A stretch of DNA of 64,000 nucleotides. Source: Paenarthrobacter sp. Z7-10 (GTDB lineage: Bacteria; Actinomycetota; Actinomycetes; Actinomycetales; Micrococcaceae). The stretch is from contig NZ_JADPVH010000002.1 in assembly GCF_026932795.1 (NCBI RefSeq), positions 1-64,000 on the forward strand, written 5' to 3'. The position numbers were made by a program, and so were the translations under genes. Shown piece by piece: positions 63,170 through 64,000 of the stretch. The notes under the pieces are model-generated. The model saw nothing but the letters and a program-made list of their open reading frames with translations, was not told the origin of the DNA and did not search any database. How positions within the stretch are numbered: position 1 is the first letter of the stretch; each line of letters opens with the position of its first letter.

Positions 63170-64000
63170 ATGTACCTGGTGTTGGCTACTGCCTCCGGCA
63201 ACCGCTCCGCCGACGCCGGTCCGAGCCCCGCAGCGGACCTGCTTTCCCTGGACGCCGCCGGAAATCCTTCCGGAACCAGACTCACCGTCGCACTGCAGAA
63301 CCTGCCCGACGTCGTGCGTGGCCTTGAACAAGACCGGCCGCGCTGGGTGTGGCAACGAACCCAGGACTGGTACCCGGCGCTGCTGCGGGCCGGTGTCAGC
63401 GTGGAAAAATGCCACGATCTAACCCTGTGCCGCAACATCCTGGTCTATTCAGAGTTCACTGCCTCCACTGGTTACCCGCGCGCTAACATGGCTCTGCCGG
63501 TGGAGGGCGCGTCCGATTCGCGGCCGGGAGTACCCAATCAGGACAGCCTTTTCGACAGCCAGGTACAGCAGCGCGGACCCGGGCTCGAGGAACTTTGCGC
63601 TGATCTGCGGGCCCAGCTGGCGGCGGTCCGTGATACCGGCGAGCAGGCCAAGCTGTCACTGCTGCTGGCCGCGGAATCGGCCGGCACGCTGATCGCAGCG
63701 GAGATGCAGCATACCGGCGTTCCCTGGCGCGAGGACTTGCACGAGGCGATCCTGCAAACCCACTTGGGACCGCGGCCGGAGGGGATGCGCCGGCCGGAAC
63801 AGCTGGAACGGCTTGCGGCCCGGCTGCGGGATTTGCTCGGTGTCCCCGGGCTGAACCCAGATTCCGGCCAGGAGTTGCTGCGGGCACTGCACCGATCCGG
63901 CGTCGAGGTCAAAACCACCCGTTCCTGGGAGTTGGAGCAGCTAAAGCATCCGGCTATCGAACCGCTGCTGGCATACAAGAAACTCAGCCGGCTTTTTGCG
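63170..64000 (+). CDS. Bifunctional 3'-5' exonuclease/DNA polymerase, family A (5' part)
   Basis: The frame is open from an ATG at 63170 to the window edge (277 codons). I identify it as the actinobacterial family-A polymerase with a 3'-5' exonuclease-like domain and no 5' nuclease, from LEQDRPRWVWQRTQDWYPAL, CHDLTLCRNILVYSEFTAS, AAESAGTLIAAEMQHTGVPW and the final LKHPAIEPLLAYKKLSRLF, which begins the polymerase thumb. The 3' catalytic half lies beyond the window. It is divergent from ssd across the iteron-like repeats. Its role is probably repair, distinct from PolA; the identification depends on the visible N-terminal part. Confidence 0.85.
   Translation, partial: MYLVLATASGNRSADAGPSPAADLLSLDAAGNPSGTRLTVALQNLPDVVRGLEQDRPRWVWQRTQDWYPALLRAGVSVEKCHDLTLCRNILVYSEFTASTGYPRANMALPVEGASDSRPGVPNQDSLFDSQVQQRGPGLEELCADLRAQLAAVRDTGEQAKLSLLLAAESAGTLIAAEMQHTGVPWREDLHEAILQTHLGPRPEGMRRPEQLERLAARLRDLLGVPGLNPDSGQELLRALHRSGVEVKTTRSWELEQLKHPAIEPLLAYKKLSRLFA

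Overview
The window looks like chromosomal core sequence from a high-GC actinobacterium of the Micrococcaceae, most likely Arthrobacter or a close relative. The pointers are high GC with G/C-rich third codon positions, frequent GTG and TTG starts, a DUF222/HNH nuclease gene at the left edge, the actinobacterial 31-residue ribosomal protein bS22, and two gene neighbourhoods that match mycobacterial synteny as I know it: men/ccs/rex/proC/ppx (Rv0496-Rv0548 area) and topA/helicase/tad/ssd (Rv3646-Rv3660 area). This assignment is inference; no 16S gene is present.

Layout. 1-5.2 kb: tail of a DUF222/HNH protein, an acyl-CoA ligase plus ketoacyl synthase pair, a frameshifted membrane-protein gene and a flavin monooxygenase. 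5.5-7.7 kb: the general PTS proteins ptsI and ptsH. 7.7-15 kb: phenylacetate-type catabolism (paaZ, paaI, and a 3-hydroxyacyl-CoA dehydrogenase/enoyl-CoA hydratase/thiolase operon), with similar TetR/PaaR-like operators at two promoters. 15-19 kb: ABC-F ATPase, VOC protein, GH20 hexosaminidase. 19.4-28.5 kb: menaquinone synthesis (menB-menE-menA) followed by cytochrome c maturation system II (tlpA-ccdA and resB-ccsB), so quinone and cytochrome assembly genes sit together. 28.7-34 kb: YceI, two small membrane proteins, the NADH/NAD sensor Rex, a glutaredoxin-like protein, a HAD phosphatase, bS22 and a BldC-like HTH protein. 33.6-45.8 kb: an AXE1-type esterase, a GntR regulator divergent from lldD, an ArsR regulator, acuC, a Trk/Ktr potassium system, ogt, a zinc dehydrogenase, proC, a sugar isomerase and a Ppx/GppA phosphatase. 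46-57.4 kb: topA, an HTH regulator divergent from an MFS exporter, a two-part methyltransferase, a single-chain PheRS-like gene broken by a 19-bp tandem duplication, trhO and an MrfA/Hrq1-like helicase. 57.4-62.9 kb: a compact Tad (Flp pilus) locus, ssd-tadA-tadB-tadC-pilin-tadE-tadE-like, nearly all with overlapping start and stop codons. 63.2 kb to the end: start of a family-A DNA polymerase gene.

Two sequence-level patterns run through the window. First, seventeen genes have a TANNNT-like -10 box ending 5-7 nt before their start codon and mostly no Shine-Dalgarno, which predicts leaderless mRNAs. Second, four intergenic gaps carry related palindromes built around the same core (a CAG..T..GCACTCA arm and its inverse), which looks like a dispersed REP-like family.

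The most unusual locus is the PheRS-like gene. It pairs a class II synthetase core with a C-terminal anticodon-binding domain in one chain, as in mitochondrial PheRS. It is preceded by a possible Phe-codon leader peptide with two hairpins, and is interrupted by an exact 19-bp duplication. I saw no tRNA, rRNA, CRISPR array, insertion sequence or prophage.
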